Source: Dyadobacter sp. LHD-138 (GTDB lineage: Bacteria; Bacteroidota; Bacteroidia; Cytophagales; Spirosomataceae). From it: a stretch of 64,000 nucleotides of DNA. This document shows, piece by piece, positions 52,771 through 60,926 of this stretch. Numbering within the stretch: the first letter of the stretch is position 1; each line of letters opens with the position of its first letter. Below the pieces are notes generated by a model. It made no database searches. It saw nothing but the letters and a program-made list of their open reading frames with translations, and was not told where the DNA came from. The stretch is taken from positions 18,228 to 82,227 of the forward strand of contig NZ_JAVFVU010000019.1 in assembly GCF_030929615.1 (NCBI RefSeq), read 5' to 3'. The position numbers were made by a program, and so were the translations under genes.

Positions 52771-53298
52771 TTAAGCGTATTGGGACGGTTTTTGTGCAGA
52801 ATGGGACGGTTTTTTAACGGCCGCCCGCTTGTAATTTTCCCGAACCTTCCCCCTGTACCTTTTGCAGATCGCCCGTAGCGACTCCTGTTTTATCGGGTCA
52901 TCATCGATCATGAACTGCTCGTAAACCCGGGCAATTGCACCGCGTTCGGATCCTGCCCTGGCGGTGTATCCCATCGAGTAAAAGATGATGAACATTTCAA
53001 ACATATTGCCGAGTAATGCGCCGATGTAAAGCAGATTGCTTTCTTCGATGAATTCCTTACGCATCGGAAAAGAGGTGTCAACAGACAAATTTTTAAGCTT
53101 ATCCGATGCAGGCATGTCCGGAACAAACCGCGACGCATAGAAATCGTCCATATCGAACGGTCCTTTCTTGGCGATCATGATCAACAGCATCCCCAGCAAA
53201 GTATCCTTACGTGCTTTTATTGGAAGTTCGCCGCCAAACATTTCGGGGCTTGTGAGAAATTGATAAACATGTTGTTCAACAGGGATATCCAGCTTCAT
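52771..53298 (-). CDS. Hypothetical phage protein, helical
   Basis: 175 residues: helices with DTLLGMLLIMIAKKGPFD, NLLYIGALLGNMFEMFIIFYSMGYTA, and a basic tail ending AQKPSQYA. The tail (about 140-175) is strongly basic with KRYRGKVRENYKRAAVKK, so nucleic-acid contact is possible. Role unknown; first gene of the 53.3-50.4 kb group. Confidence 0.5.
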   Translation of the reverse strand: MKLDIPVEQHVYQFLTSPEMFGGELPIKARKDTLLGMLLIMIAKKGPFDMDDFYASRFVPDMPASDKLKNLSVDTSFPMRKEFIEESNLLYIGALLGNMFEMFIIFYSMGYTARAGSERGAIARVYEQFMIDDDPIKQESLRAICKRYRGKVRENYKRAAVKKPSHSAQKPSQYA

Positions 53299-53374
53299 AG
53301 AAGTTATAATGATTAAGCGTATATTTGAGATACCTTTTACCTCTGTCGGACACTTAATCAGTATTCGATGCTTT

Positions 53375-53400
53375 ACCCTCCCAGTTGGCGCTAGGAGGGT
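53375..53400. repeat. Hairpin ACCCTCC/GGAGGGT between early and late groups
   Basis: Stem ACCCTCC / GGAGGGT, with a T-run on the plus side only. On the leftward strand it is a hairpin without U-tract. It lies in the 116-bp gap between the last early gene and the structural group; role uncertain. Confidence 0.5.
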
Positions 53401-53414
53401 TTTTGTTTGTTGAT

Positions 53415-53993
53415 CTAAATTCGTGGTTTCGGTTGATCGGGAGTAGGGCGCTCCGGCCGTTTCGGTACGATTGAAATCTCCTTATTTGTGATAAAGGATT
53501 CTACCAAAAATTTCAAGTTTCGCAATGTCGTTAGAGCCATTGTTTCATTCTGATCCATTGCAAATAGGTGGGCGCTCATAGCTAAATATTTCATATCCTG
53601 ATATGCGTAACGATCTGAGTTCAATCGGTCACAAGGGTTATCACTTAAAATATCACTATCTGGCGGTGATACTTGCCCTTCCCGAATCGTTCGACCAGCC
53701 GGTGGTAATGGAACTGAATCATATTGATCAGTGTCAACCGCTTTACCAGTATGTCGGTCAACAAGCTTAATCCCTCTTTCCTCCATCACTTCTGAGCCAT
53801 AAATCCCGCGGTCAATTAGAGGGCCACCGTAACCTTTCCTATAACCTCCATTCTCTTGTTCCATCACCAGATCATTTATTTTAATCGTGATTTTAAAATC
53901 AAGTGTCCATTTAACTATCCGGTAAACGGCATAGAGAGCTGCCAGTGTAAAAATGACATTAACGGCTAAATCTATGTATTCAAATCTGCTCAT
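53415..53993 (-). CDS. Membrane-anchored phage protein
   Basis: 192 residues from ATG at 53993 (the frame is open further up but overlaps the neighbour). One membrane helix near residues 8-28 (AVNVIFTLAALYAVYRIVKWT), then a long soluble part with GGYRKGYGGPLIDRGIYGSE, KYLAMSAHLFAMDQNETMAL and a Pro/Arg-rich tail ending DQPKPRI. Unassigned. Confidence 0.6.
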   Translation of the reverse strand: MSRFEYIDLAVNVIFTLAALYAVYRIVKWTLDFKITIKINDLVMEQENGGYRKGYGGPLIDRGIYGSEVMEERGIKLVDRHTGKAVDTDQYDSVPLPPAGRTIREGQVSPPDSDILSDNPCDRLNSDRYAYQDMKYLAMSAHLFAMDQNETMALTTLRNLKFLVESFITNKEISIVPKRPERPTPDQPKPRI

Positions 53994-54019
53994 GATTGTG
54001 TTTTTAATGTGAACAATTT

Positions 54020-54244
54020 CTAATTCCTTGTTCCTAAAACCTCTCTTTCGAAAGCCTTTGCATCTTTGCAGGGGATATTTTCTATCCACGTTTCACTGCC
54101 TTCTTTTGGTATAATCCAACCGGGAACGCGCGGAACATCTTCTGGTTCGGATTCTATTTTAACCTGGTCCCGGAAAGCGCAATAAGCCTCATAGGATCCA
54201 TGCAGCTTTATTTCGTCTGCGAGTTTTGAAATAATTGAGCTCAT
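54020..54244 (-). CDS. Small hypothetical phage protein
   Basis: 74 residues: MSSIISKLADEIKLHGSYEA, PEDVPRVPGWIIPKEGSETWI, KDAKAFEREVLG. Overlaps the upstream gene by 4 nt (ATGA). Function unknown. Confidence 0.5.
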   Translation of the reverse strand: MSSIISKLADEIKLHGSYEAYCAFRDQVKIESEPEDVPRVPGWIIPKEGSETWIENIPCKDAKAFEREVLGTRN

Positions 54245-54486
54245 TTTGTCGTCCGGCTTACTATTAAGGTGATATTAAGAAAGTGGCTTGTGCCTTCCAT
54301 CGATCCACATTCCCATTCTTCGAAAGACTGTTCCACGGATATTACACTGCCCCATGTTTTTGATCCATCCTGTCTTGAAAATCGGACGATCTGACCTTTA
54401 ACAAAAACCGGGAAATAGGCTAACTGGATCGAAAACAACCCATCGTTTGATTCTTGGTTGTAAAACCTAACTGTGACTATCTTCAT
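54241..54486 (-). CDS. Small hypothetical phage protein
   Basis: 81 residues, beta-rich: MKIVTVRFYNQESNDGLFSI, FPVFVKGQIVRFSRQDGSK, WGSVISVEQSFEEWEC. Overlaps the next gene by 4 nt. Unassigned. Confidence 0.5.
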   Translation of the reverse strand: MKIVTVRFYNQESNDGLFSIQLAYFPVFVKGQIVRFSRQDGSKTWGSVISVEQSFEEWECGSMEGTSHFLNITLIVSRTTK

Positions 54487-54525
54487 GAAAATGGATGGTT
54501 AAAAATATTTGCCCAGCTGTACGGT

Positions 54526-54561
54526 ATCTGTGGAACAGTGACGTTTTACTGTTCCACAGAT
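54526..54561. repeat. 14-bp perfect hairpin ATCTGTGGAACAGT/ACTGTTCCACAGAT
   Basis: Perfect 14-bp inverted repeat with 8-nt loop between two early genes. No T-run on the leftward (coding) strand, so it does not look like a normal terminator for these genes. Confidence 0.65.
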
Positions 54562-54566
54562 TGGTT

Positions 54567-55106
54567 TTAGTTTGTTTCTTTTGGCTTGATCACAATGTCA
54601 TACAGCTGGCTAAGCACCCTGTATTTATTCTCCTCTTGCAGGGAAAGAATGTAAATACCCCAGTTGGTTGAGTTTCCGTACCTATCGCCCTGATAGTTGA
54701 TGTCGGGTAGCAGAAGATTTTTGTAGGAATCGACGCTGTGGTTATAAAAATATTTCAACAGTTCGTGCAGCCATTCAACGGTCGGAGGTGCTAAAAGCCA
54801 TAATGTCGCTGCCGGATATTCTTCTTTTTTTGCCGTGTATTCTTTCAGGCCCGGAACGTTGATTCCAAAGAATTCGATAAAATCGCCCTGGGTGGAGTGA
54901 TCCAGGTTTAAAAAGAAACTACCAAAATTTTTCTCGCGGCCAGCCCATGAATTACAAAGGTGCTTAACCGTATAATCGTCTTTTACAACTGTTTTGATAG
55001 TATCCTTACCAAATTTCAGTGACGACTTTTCAAAAATTCTGTACGTTTTGATAAAGATGATGGCGTCCGTAATGTTCGAAACTTTGTCTTTATGTAGATT
55101 TTCCAT
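54567..55106 (-). CDS. Hypothetical early phage protein
   Basis: 179 residues, soluble, aromatic-rich: VSNITDAIIFIKTYRIFEKS, REKNFGSFFLNLDHSTQGDF, WLLAPPTVEWLHELLKYFYN and TNWGIYILSLQEENK. No family recognised. It sits between two hairpins (54526-54561, 55138-55161). Confidence 0.55.
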   Translation of the reverse strand: MENLHKDKVSNITDAIIFIKTYRIFEKSSLKFGKDTIKTVVKDDYTVKHLCNSWAGREKNFGSFFLNLDHSTQGDFIEFFGINVPGLKEYTAKKEEYPAATLWLLAPPTVEWLHELLKYFYNHSVDSYKNLLLPDINYQGDRYGNSTNWGIYILSLQEENKYRVLSQLYDIVIKPKETN

Positions 55107-55137
55107 GTGTATAAATTCAGTGTATGATTGTAAAATT

Positions 55138-55161
55138 ATCCCTGGACGATCGCCCAGGGAT
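55138..55161. repeat. ATCCCTGG/CCAGGGAT hairpin
   Basis: 8-bp perfect inverted repeat with 8-nt loop in the 65-bp gap before the 179-aa gene; on the leftward strand it is followed by AATTTTAC, at best a weak terminator. Confidence 0.5.
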
Positions 55162-55171
55162 CCGGGGAAAA

Positions 55172-55423
55172 CTAGTCGGCTTTGGCTATATACTCAAAGC
55201 ACAGTTGATTTGCCAAATGATTGAATTCAAGGTGATTTTTATCACCACCCGTGAACTCGTTGTACATCCGACAGGGAACAACAGAGGACAGCGCATGTAA
55301 GAAAGCTTTGAAGTTTTCCGGGTCGGTTATTTCCTTCATATCCAAACTGAAAGAGTTTTCTTCCTGAAAAAGTGTAGCGAGGTGGGTGGTAATAATTGCT
55401 GCGTACTGATAGGGCTTTTCCAT
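55172..55423 (-). CDS. Small hypothetical phage protein
   Basis: 83 residues from ATG at 55423; MEKPYQYAAIITTHLATLF, then FSLDMKEITDPENFKAFLHALSS and NEFTGGDKNHLEFNHLANQL. Helical. Follows the 63-aa gene by five bp. Function unknown. Confidence 0.55.
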   Translation of the reverse strand: MEKPYQYAAIITTHLATLFQEENSFSLDMKEITDPENFKAFLHALSSVVPCRMYNEFTGGDKNHLEFNHLANQLCFEYIAKAD

Positions 55424-55428
55424 GATGT

Positions 55429-55620
55429 TTATTTTATGAGTGTGATTAAATCTTTTCCGTGATCGTAGTTGTCTTCCCAATACCTCCCATTCGCCTGCCA
55501 GTAATTGTGGCCGGATCTAACTGGGAATGCTCCATTATCGAGTCCTGTCTCGTCAATGTGGACAGAAAGTCCATTTCGGGTCTTCCAGGTTTGCCCGGCC
55601 TTGATTTCAGTTTCATTCAT
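55429..55620 (-). CDS. Small hypothetical phage protein
   Basis: 63 residues: KAGQTWKTRNGLSVHIDETG, FPVRSGHNYWQANGRYWEDN. An SH3-like short beta barrel is plausible. Overlaps the upstream gene by 8 nt. Confidence 0.5.
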   Translation of the reverse strand: MNETEIKAGQTWKTRNGLSVHIDETGLDNGAFPVRSGHNYWQANGRYWEDNYDHGKDLITLIK

Positions 55621-55801
55621 GATTTTCGATGATTGATGTTTCTACTTTGAGTTTGCCTACAACCACGATTGTACCAGGTAGTCCGTGGTGGACAAGTACC
55701 TGTACAATTTGGTGTTGTTCTTTGGTCAGTGCCACGGGGTAGGCGACTCCGTCACCATTGTATACCAATGTGAATTCCCCTGGTTTTGCTTCTGAGATCA
55801 T
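55613..55801 (-). CDS. Small hypothetical phage protein
   Basis: 62 residues, GEFTLVYNGDGVAYPVALTK and QIVQVLVHHGLPGTIVVVG; small beta-rich protein. Start overlaps the upstream stop by 4 nt. Function unknown. Confidence 0.5.
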   Translation of the reverse strand: MISEAKPGEFTLVYNGDGVAYPVALTKEQHQIVQVLVHHGLPGTIVVVGKLKVETSIIENHE

Positions 55802-56034
55802 GCTAATTCGAAATGATCATTAATTTCATTTGCCACATCTTCCAGGTTACTGATTTGATCCTCTAACACACCAACGTTGTTTTCAACTGTTTCGCCCCTT
55901 TCCGATGTTTGGAATGATTCAGGCATGTTGTCGAAAGATTCCTGTTCCTGATCTAAAATGCCCTGGATCTTTTCGATGATGGATTCGAGTTCAGGTATTA
56001 CTTTTTGCAATTCCTTCAAGCGTTTTTTGTTCAT
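55798..56034 (-). CDS. Coiled-coil early phage protein
   Basis: 78 residues, two acidic helices: RLKELQKVIPELESIIEKIQ, then VENNVGVLEDQISNLEDVAN. Probably forms a dimer. It is next to the SSB-like gene and may assist replication; inference. Confidence 0.55.
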   Translation of the reverse strand: MNKKRLKELQKVIPELESIIEKIQGILDQEQESFDNMPESFQTSERGETVENNVGVLEDQISNLEDVANEINDHFELA

Positions 56035-56045
56035 TTTTAAGAATG

Positions 56046-56324
56046 TTAAAATGGTAAGTCGTCAGATTCTTCTGGTGTGGCCGGGCGGGATCCGTTGGTA
56101 CTATCCCAAACAATTTCCCCGTTGCCCAGCCAGGCACGTTTTGCTTCGGCTTCCCTTTCTTCCTTGGTTTGGGAATGCCAGGCGGAAACATCTTTACCGA
56201 ACTGGTCTTTTGTATCCTTAGTACCTACCGAAATCGCCAGGTATAATTTGCCATTTTTGCCGGTTGTGATTTTTGATTTGTCGATGTCCGACAGGCATAG
56301 CGATAGAGGAAGTATTTGTCCCAT
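56046..56324 (-). CDS. SSB-like protein with acidic DDLPF tail
   Basis: 92 residues. The C-terminus ESDDLPF matches the acidic tip that in SSB recruits partner proteins. The body has ISKITTGKNGKLYLAISVGTK-like strands and AWLGNGEIVWDS, which fit a short OB fold. It is about half the length of host SSB. It lies 3' of the PAPS-reductase-like gene. A ssDNA-binding role is strongly suggested by the tail and the setting. Confidence 0.7.
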   Translation of the reverse strand: MGQILPLSLCLSDIDKSKITTGKNGKLYLAISVGTKDTKDQFGKDVSAWHSQTKEEREAEAKRAWLGNGEIVWDSTNGSRPATPEESDDLPF

Positions 56325-56360
56325 GGTTTTGAGTTAATTGATTTATAGATTATTGAAAAA

Positions 56361-57200
56361 TTAAACGTGACAATTTCCTGAGCAATCGCCCCAGTCAATT
56401 TCAAGGGTTGGATTGAAGTTTATTTGATCCAAGGGCTTCATGCTTCTATGTAAATAGACCGGTTGTTTGCCCCCCTTTTTGGTTGAATTGCGAATGGCTT
56501 TATCAACCCGGACAGCGTCAGCGAAGTCCTCGGGATCGGCGGTTTTCATGCGGTGCCAGGAGTAGTCAGACTGATAAGGGCAAAATATACAAGAGCTTTT
56601 AGGTGGAACTGGTAAGCCATTTTCATGATACCATTGGATTACTTCACCCCGTGTTTTTCTTATTGCCCAATCAATTTTATAGCCCTTCAATTTGCTAGTG
56701 GCCGCGTATCCTATGAAAGGATATGTATTGACTTTCCATGCTTCCATTGGGATGCTCATGCGTCCCATTTCGTCCATGGTTATGCCGTGCCAAACCTCCG
56801 TTAACGGTCTACGGTCGCCACTTTTCAGCCCGTAACGGTCCCGGATACAGTTATCAACCACTTGGATTTTATACTCCCCCGTGCATTGCCTTCTAAGCAT
56901 TCCTTCGGATCCGTCACCGTTTTCGGTATATGCTGGTATCGATGAAAATCTGGATTGCCCGTCTTCGTTGACATTTAATAGATCTGTGTACAGATTTCGC
57001 TCATTTCTGACCACAATCTCGATTCCGTCGTTTGCTTTTTGCCAGGCTTGCAGGTATTTCAGGTACTGATATGTTTTTGTTCCTTCCCGTCCAAGATCAG
57101 AGAAAACAGCATAGTCGGCCCGTGGTAGAATCCCCTTACTACTCATGTAATACAATGCGGTGGACTGAACGCCTAAGCCAAGTGATATTACTTTTTGCAT
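56361..57200 (-). CDS. PAPS reductase/ATP-pyrophosphatase-like enzyme
   Basis: 279 residues from MQKV at 57200 (frame open 18 codons further). Rossmann-like alpha-hydrolase core: KVISLGLGVQSTALYYMS (modified PP-loop SxGxxSTAL), AVFSDLGREG, then ECTGEYKIQVV-like RRQCTGEYKIQV and the C-terminal SSCIFCPYQSDYSWHRMKT plus GDCSGNCHV cysteines, which may bind an Fe-S cluster. The family includes PAPS reductases and DNA/tRNA thiolation enzymes; many phages carry it without known role. It could modify phage DNA or nucleotides. Confidence 0.75.
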   Translation of the reverse strand: MQKVISLGLGVQSTALYYMSSKGILPRADYAVFSDLGREGTKTYQYLKYLQAWQKANDGIEIVVRNERNLYTDLLNVNEDGQSRFSSIPAYTENGDGSEGMLRRQCTGEYKIQVVDNCIRDRYGLKSGDRRPLTEVWHGITMDEMGRMSIPMEAWKVNTYPFIGYAATSKLKGYKIDWAIRKTRGEVIQWYHENGLPVPPKSSCIFCPYQSDYSWHRMKTADPEDFADAVRVDKAIRNSTKKGGKQPVYLHRSMKPLDQINFNPTLEIDWGDCSGNCHV

Positions 57201-57213
57201 TGAAATTGATTGT

Positions 57214-57303
57214 TTAAATTTTTGATAAAAATTTTGTGTAGTGCGGTATTCCATTTGGCAGCCTTATGTACCAGAATCCTGTGTATGCCTTAGTCCACAT
57301 CAT
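57214..57303 (-). CDS. Possible 29-aa peptide
   Basis: ATGATG at 57303 overlapping the upstream stop (TAATGATG); MMWTKAYTGFWYIRLPNGIP, ends at TAA 57214-57216. Overlaps the beginning of the longer PAPS-reductase frame. Very short; weak support. Confidence 0.25.
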   Translation of the reverse strand: MMWTKAYTGFWYIRLPNGIPHYTKFLSKI

Positions 57304-57401
57304 TACCGTGACTTCGACAGTTTGGTCGGGACGGTGCCCCAGTGATATTTTGCTTTTTCGTCAGGGACAAATTCGTCCCCCTTCCATTCTGGGAATTGCA
57401 T
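57303..57401 (-). CDS. Possible 32-aa peptide
   Basis: ATG at 57401; MQFPEWKGDEFVPDEKAKYH and WGTVPTKLSKSR. Fits the tight packing of the operon (13 nt after the previous small frame), though short. Confidence 0.35.
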   Translation of the reverse strand: MQFPEWKGDEFVPDEKAKYHWGTVPTKLSKSR

Positions 57402-57420
57402 AGGTTCGAAGCTGTTAAGG

Positions 57421-57585
57421 TTAATAGTATTGATTCATTGCAATTTGCGTAGAAGACAGTTCAGATTCTTGACATAAGTCTTCAATACCAACTGTTGTTT
57501 TCTGACCGTCTCGAATAATAAATCCTTGCAAAATGTCATTTTCGGAAAGCGCGAACTGCTTGTACTCAAAGCTGTCTTCGTCCAT
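57421..57585 (-). CDS. 54-aa early phage protein
   Basis: ATG at 57585, stop TAA at 57421-57423. Begins MDEDSFEYKQFALSENDILQ and continues GFIIRDGQKTTVGIEDL; acidic, mixed alpha/beta. It lies in sequence otherwise empty, with start and stop well placed. Function unknown. Confidence 0.5.
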   Translation of the reverse strand: MDEDSFEYKQFALSENDILQGFIIRDGQKTTVGIEDLCQESELSSTQIAMNQYY

Positions 57586-57612
57586 TGGGTTCGAATCTGT
57601 TAAGGTGTATGA

Positions 57613-57906
57613 TTAAATAACTGCTTGTTCTTCTTTCCAGGGCATTAGTTTTTGAAGGCGTATAAACTGGATGAAATCCCGGATTTCCATGTATTCCACC
57701 TTTTCTTCCGGAACAATGAGCACATCAAGTGCTATCCTGTCAAAACAGTGTGATCCAGGGTCCCATCGATGGTAAAAGCCTGTGATAATGAGCAAGCGCC
57801 CTTTTGTGTCCAACCACCGGCTGTATTTGTTAATAGGGTACCTGTTTGCATCGATTCTCGTAACTTTTTCGAAGTTTTCAATTGCACTTTCCTGGGATAT
57901 ATCCAT
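57613..57906 (-). CDS. 97-aa early phage protein
   Basis: 97 residues: SQESAIENFEKVTRIDANRYP, then INKYSRWLDTKGRLLIITGF and YMEIRDFIQFIRLQKLMPWKE. It is the first gene leftward of the iteron region. No family recognised; may be a replication accessory factor. Confidence 0.55.
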   Translation of the reverse strand: MDISQESAIENFEKVTRIDANRYPINKYSRWLDTKGRLLIITGFYHRWDPGSHCFDRIALDVLIVPEEKVEYMEIRDFIQFIRLQKLMPWKEEQAVI

Positions 57907-57950
57907 GATTTTTTCAGAAAAATTTGTGAGTTTTAGGAGGTTGTATTTTC

Positions 57951-58136
57951 ACTACAATACTACATCAATGTAATTATTTGATTTTCAGATGATTGACTTG
58001 CTTTAAGTGTAGTGCGGCTCTTACTACAAAAAATACAAATACTACAACACTACACCTTTACTACACTTTTACTACAACTTAAATACATATAATATATTGA
58101 TTATTAATTACTTATATCTTCTTGTAGTATTGTAGT
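57951..58136. repeat. Iteron array ACTACA/TGTAGT, candidate replication origin
   Basis: ACTACA on the plus strand at 57951, 57959, 58023, 58041, 58049, 58060 and 58071; TGTAGT at 58008, 58123 and 58131 (10 copies within 186 bp). Recurrent spacings are 8 and 11 bp. An AT-only-rich stretch (58079-58120, aaatacatataatatattgatt...) lies inside the array. It is in the 275-bp gap after the primase-helicase gene. Typical of an iteron origin; function not shown. Confidence 0.65.
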
Positions 58137-58181
58137 GCCGTTTTTAGCTGTTTTAGTTTTATTTTGATTTTTTGATTACTG

Positions 58182-60908
58182 TCATTTTAGAATAGGTCTA
58201 TTCTGGAAATCAATGGAATATACTTCTCGTAATTGCTTATAATTCAGCTCGCATGACCCGGTTTGTGGTATGGTCGATGCGGTGGAACTTCCAGTACCAT
58301 CATTAGCGAATCTGATACCTTTTGATAGTGATTCCCAATCGGAATGTCCGGCCAAAGTGGCAAGCTCCGTTTGTATCTCGTCTCTTTCGGGTGGATTTTT
58401 GCGAAAAGTGACAGAATATTTCTGTGAAAAAATATTGTACAATTTCCTGAAATTGAGAAGTATGTTATCACCGTTAAAACGGAAGTGTAATTCTTCCTGG
58501 ACTGCTCCTGCATCAAATGCCATTTGAAGTATTTCGAAAAATTCAGCGCTGGCCTTGGTGTCGCTCATTATTCTCACTTGCGTGTTAATGGCCGTCACGC
58601 CCATCGATACAAATTCTTGGAGTATTTCATCCTCATTGCTCGTTTCAAATGTTAGGATATTGATCAATCCCAGGCATTGGAACGTGTAGGCTGCTGCCAT
58701 AACTTGTGCCATATTTTCGAAAAACCTTTGAGGAATGTTTTGTCCCTTGGTAGCTACTTTAAAACCTTTGGAAATTCGGTTTAAACTAACCAGGTAGTTG
58801 TCATTCGCTTCAAGTATTTGCCGGTGCCTTAGAAGTTCCACTGTCAAACAACCTAATCCGGTATCTTCCAGATCATTCAGCTTATTGAATGCCTCAGTTT
58901 GTTGGTCCGTTTTCTTTTGGGAGTTGATACCGATGTACAGGCAGCGTGAAAAGAAAATGTCATTTTGTGGCAAGTAATTGCTTGTCAGAGCCAGCGCGCT
59001 ATATATCTCAACGGTGTTGGTATCAATACTTTCGTTATCACCGGTAGATTTATGATAACCATCATTGTCATAAGCTGCTTGTAACAAGCCTTCATTTGGC
59101 AGTTCATTGTGAAACTCATCAAACCAGATTATTGCATTGGACGTCTGGCTCATTAGCTTGATCAGGGCGGCATCCGTATTCTTTGATTTCAAGTTTACAC
59201 CCTCTTGCTTGTAACCAAATGCAGCTGTTAAAACGCGGATCATGGAAGATTTACCAGTCCCGTACCCACCTTTCAAAAACAGAATAGGTGAGAAGTTTTT
59301 ATACTTCAATCCGATATCTCTAAACAGGCTGAAAATATAAAAGCAGATCGGTACAAACGACTTGTCATAGGTATGTGCCGTTGCATACAGTTTCCAAAAT
59401 TCCTGAAATGAAATATCCGTATCGCTAAGCGTGTAACGCTGCTGACGCATTTTGGTCTTCTTAGGAATAGAAAGATGAAATTCATTAGCTTCAACAATTC
59501 CAAAATCGTCAGGGGTTACTATTTCACCAGACGTAAGGTTTAACGCCTTGTTGGCGAAAAAATAGACCTTGCTGTCTTTGTGAAACCCATATCGCAAAAC
59601 CTTTAATGCAGAACTGAACTTTGTCCTGGTGAAAAGATAAGAATGCAGCTCATCCAGGTGGCCATCCTTAATTTTAAAACCAAGGCGCTTTGTGGCCAGC
59701 ATGTTTTTAAGCTTCCGGGCACTGCAAAAGTCATCGTGGAAAACCTCCAAGTAGATAGGATCTTCGTCAATTTTCTTGATTTCTAAAATCCAGGTGACGT
59801 TTTCCTGTTCGTCCTCGGTTTTGTACTTAATAAAGACCTGGAAGTTCGGAGCCACTTCGTCAAAATACTTCCCTGATTTGATTTCCATGCCGCCATCCTT
59901 ATACCAGACAGTCGGGTGCAGGTCCTCACGATTTTCCTTTTTAGCTTTTTTCTTGTCAGTCAGCGAGTTGTCTTGAACGGTATTTTTAGTTTCAGATTTT
60001 TCTTTAACCGGTTTCTCTTTTCCCGGTTGGCTCGTGTCGATACCGTAATCTTTACAGATAGAAACCAATTTGGCGATATTTGTAAAGCGGCTTGTTTTGA
60101 GCGCGTTATCAAACTTGGCGTCCGTATCCTTTTCGTTGTACTTCGCGTTCTGCTTGCTGATACGGTGGAAGTAACTACGACCGTTTTCTTTCAGGACGGA
60201 CAAGCTAAAAGCGATCAGTAGCCACTCCGTGCCGTAATCGTTACAGATGTCCATCGTATGGGTTTCGATCCTGTCAGTCAGTACAGAAACCCACTTTTCC
60301 AACTCCGTGGCGTCCTTTTCAATCTGGCGCTCACTTTTGGGTTTCTCCGGAATGCGATTCTGAATGCTGTAAACCTTTGAATCTGGATTGTAATAAGCCG
60401 TAGGATCGTGCGACAGAAAGCAGGCACGGCATACATCCGAGCCGCTGGGATCAACCTTTTCCTGGTCATACAGGATGTAAGAAGTGTTAAAGTAAAATGC
60501 AAGATCCGCAAACGTCTCTTTGTGGCGGTCGGTATCTTTTATCTTGACTATCACCTTCAACCCATTGGCCGATGGCGAAACAAAACAGGCATTTACAAAG
60601 GGATCCTGTTGAAATTGTAGCTTCAAACTTTCGGGTGACTGGATGTGATCCAGGTCAATGACAATCAGCCCGCTATGTTCCTGCAAGTTAGCGGCTAACC
60701 TGGTAGGCGAAAAGATGCCGGAAGGTGTAACAAAGTCCAATGACTTCTTGTGAAACGCGGCTTCTTTGGGGTTTGAAGCCGCCCGGACGTTGGCAATTTC
60801 GGTCGAATATTTTCCATCACGGACCCAGGTAATCACTTCCTCCAACGAGATGGACCGATCCGGTTTTTTGACGTTAATGCCTCCTAAAAAAAGACTAAAT
60901 TCTGACAT
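58182..60908 (-). CDS. Primase-helicase (VirE/BT4734-type N-terminus, PriCT-like middle, SF3/AAA-like ATPase)
   Basis: 908 residues. Residues about 1-190: BT4734/VirE-type primase-polymerase part with GLIVIDLDHIQ and FVSPSANGLKVIVKIKDTD (catalytic-like Asp-x-Asp). About 210-290: PriCT-like helices with YFHRISKQNAKYNEKDTDAKF. About 540-720: ATPase with Walker A LFLKGGYGTGKSSMI (near residue 551) and Walker B AIIWFDEFHNE (near 597), then sensor-like LALTSNYLPQNDIFFSRCLY. It starts replication at the nearby iteron region, which lies just 3' of it. The single polypeptide supplies primase and helicase. Confidence 0.9.
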   Translation of the reverse strand: MSEFSLFLGGINVKKPDRSISLEEVITWVRDGKYSTEIANVRAASNPKEAAFHKKSLDFVTPSGIFSPTRLAANLQEHSGLIVIDLDHIQSPESLKLQFQQDPFVNACFVSPSANGLKVIVKIKDTDRHKETFADLAFYFNTSYILYDQEKVDPSGSDVCRACFLSHDPTAYYNPDSKVYSIQNRIPEKPKSERQIEKDATELEKWVSVLTDRIETHTMDICNDYGTEWLLIAFSLSVLKENGRSYFHRISKQNAKYNEKDTDAKFDNALKTSRFTNIAKLVSICKDYGIDTSQPGKEKPVKEKSETKNTVQDNSLTDKKKAKKENREDLHPTVWYKDGGMEIKSGKYFDEVAPNFQVFIKYKTEDEQENVTWILEIKKIDEDPIYLEVFHDDFCSARKLKNMLATKRLGFKIKDGHLDELHSYLFTRTKFSSALKVLRYGFHKDSKVYFFANKALNLTSGEIVTPDDFGIVEANEFHLSIPKKTKMRQQRYTLSDTDISFQEFWKLYATAHTYDKSFVPICFYIFSLFRDIGLKYKNFSPILFLKGGYGTGKSSMIRVLTAAFGYKQEGVNLKSKNTDAALIKLMSQTSNAIIWFDEFHNELPNEGLLQAAYDNDGYHKSTGDNESIDTNTVEIYSALALTSNYLPQNDIFFSRCLYIGINSQKKTDQQTEAFNKLNDLEDTGLGCLTVELLRHRQILEANDNYLVSLNRISKGFKVATKGQNIPQRFFENMAQVMAAAYTFQCLGLINILTFETSNEDEILQEFVSMGVTAINTQVRIMSDTKASAEFFEILQMAFDAGAVQEELHFRFNGDNILLNFRKLYNIFSQKYSVTFRKNPPERDEIQTELATLAGHSDWESLSKGIRFANDGTGSSTASTIPQTGSCELNYKQLREVYSIDFQNRPILK

Positions 60909-60926
60909 GTTGAGATGATGATTTAT

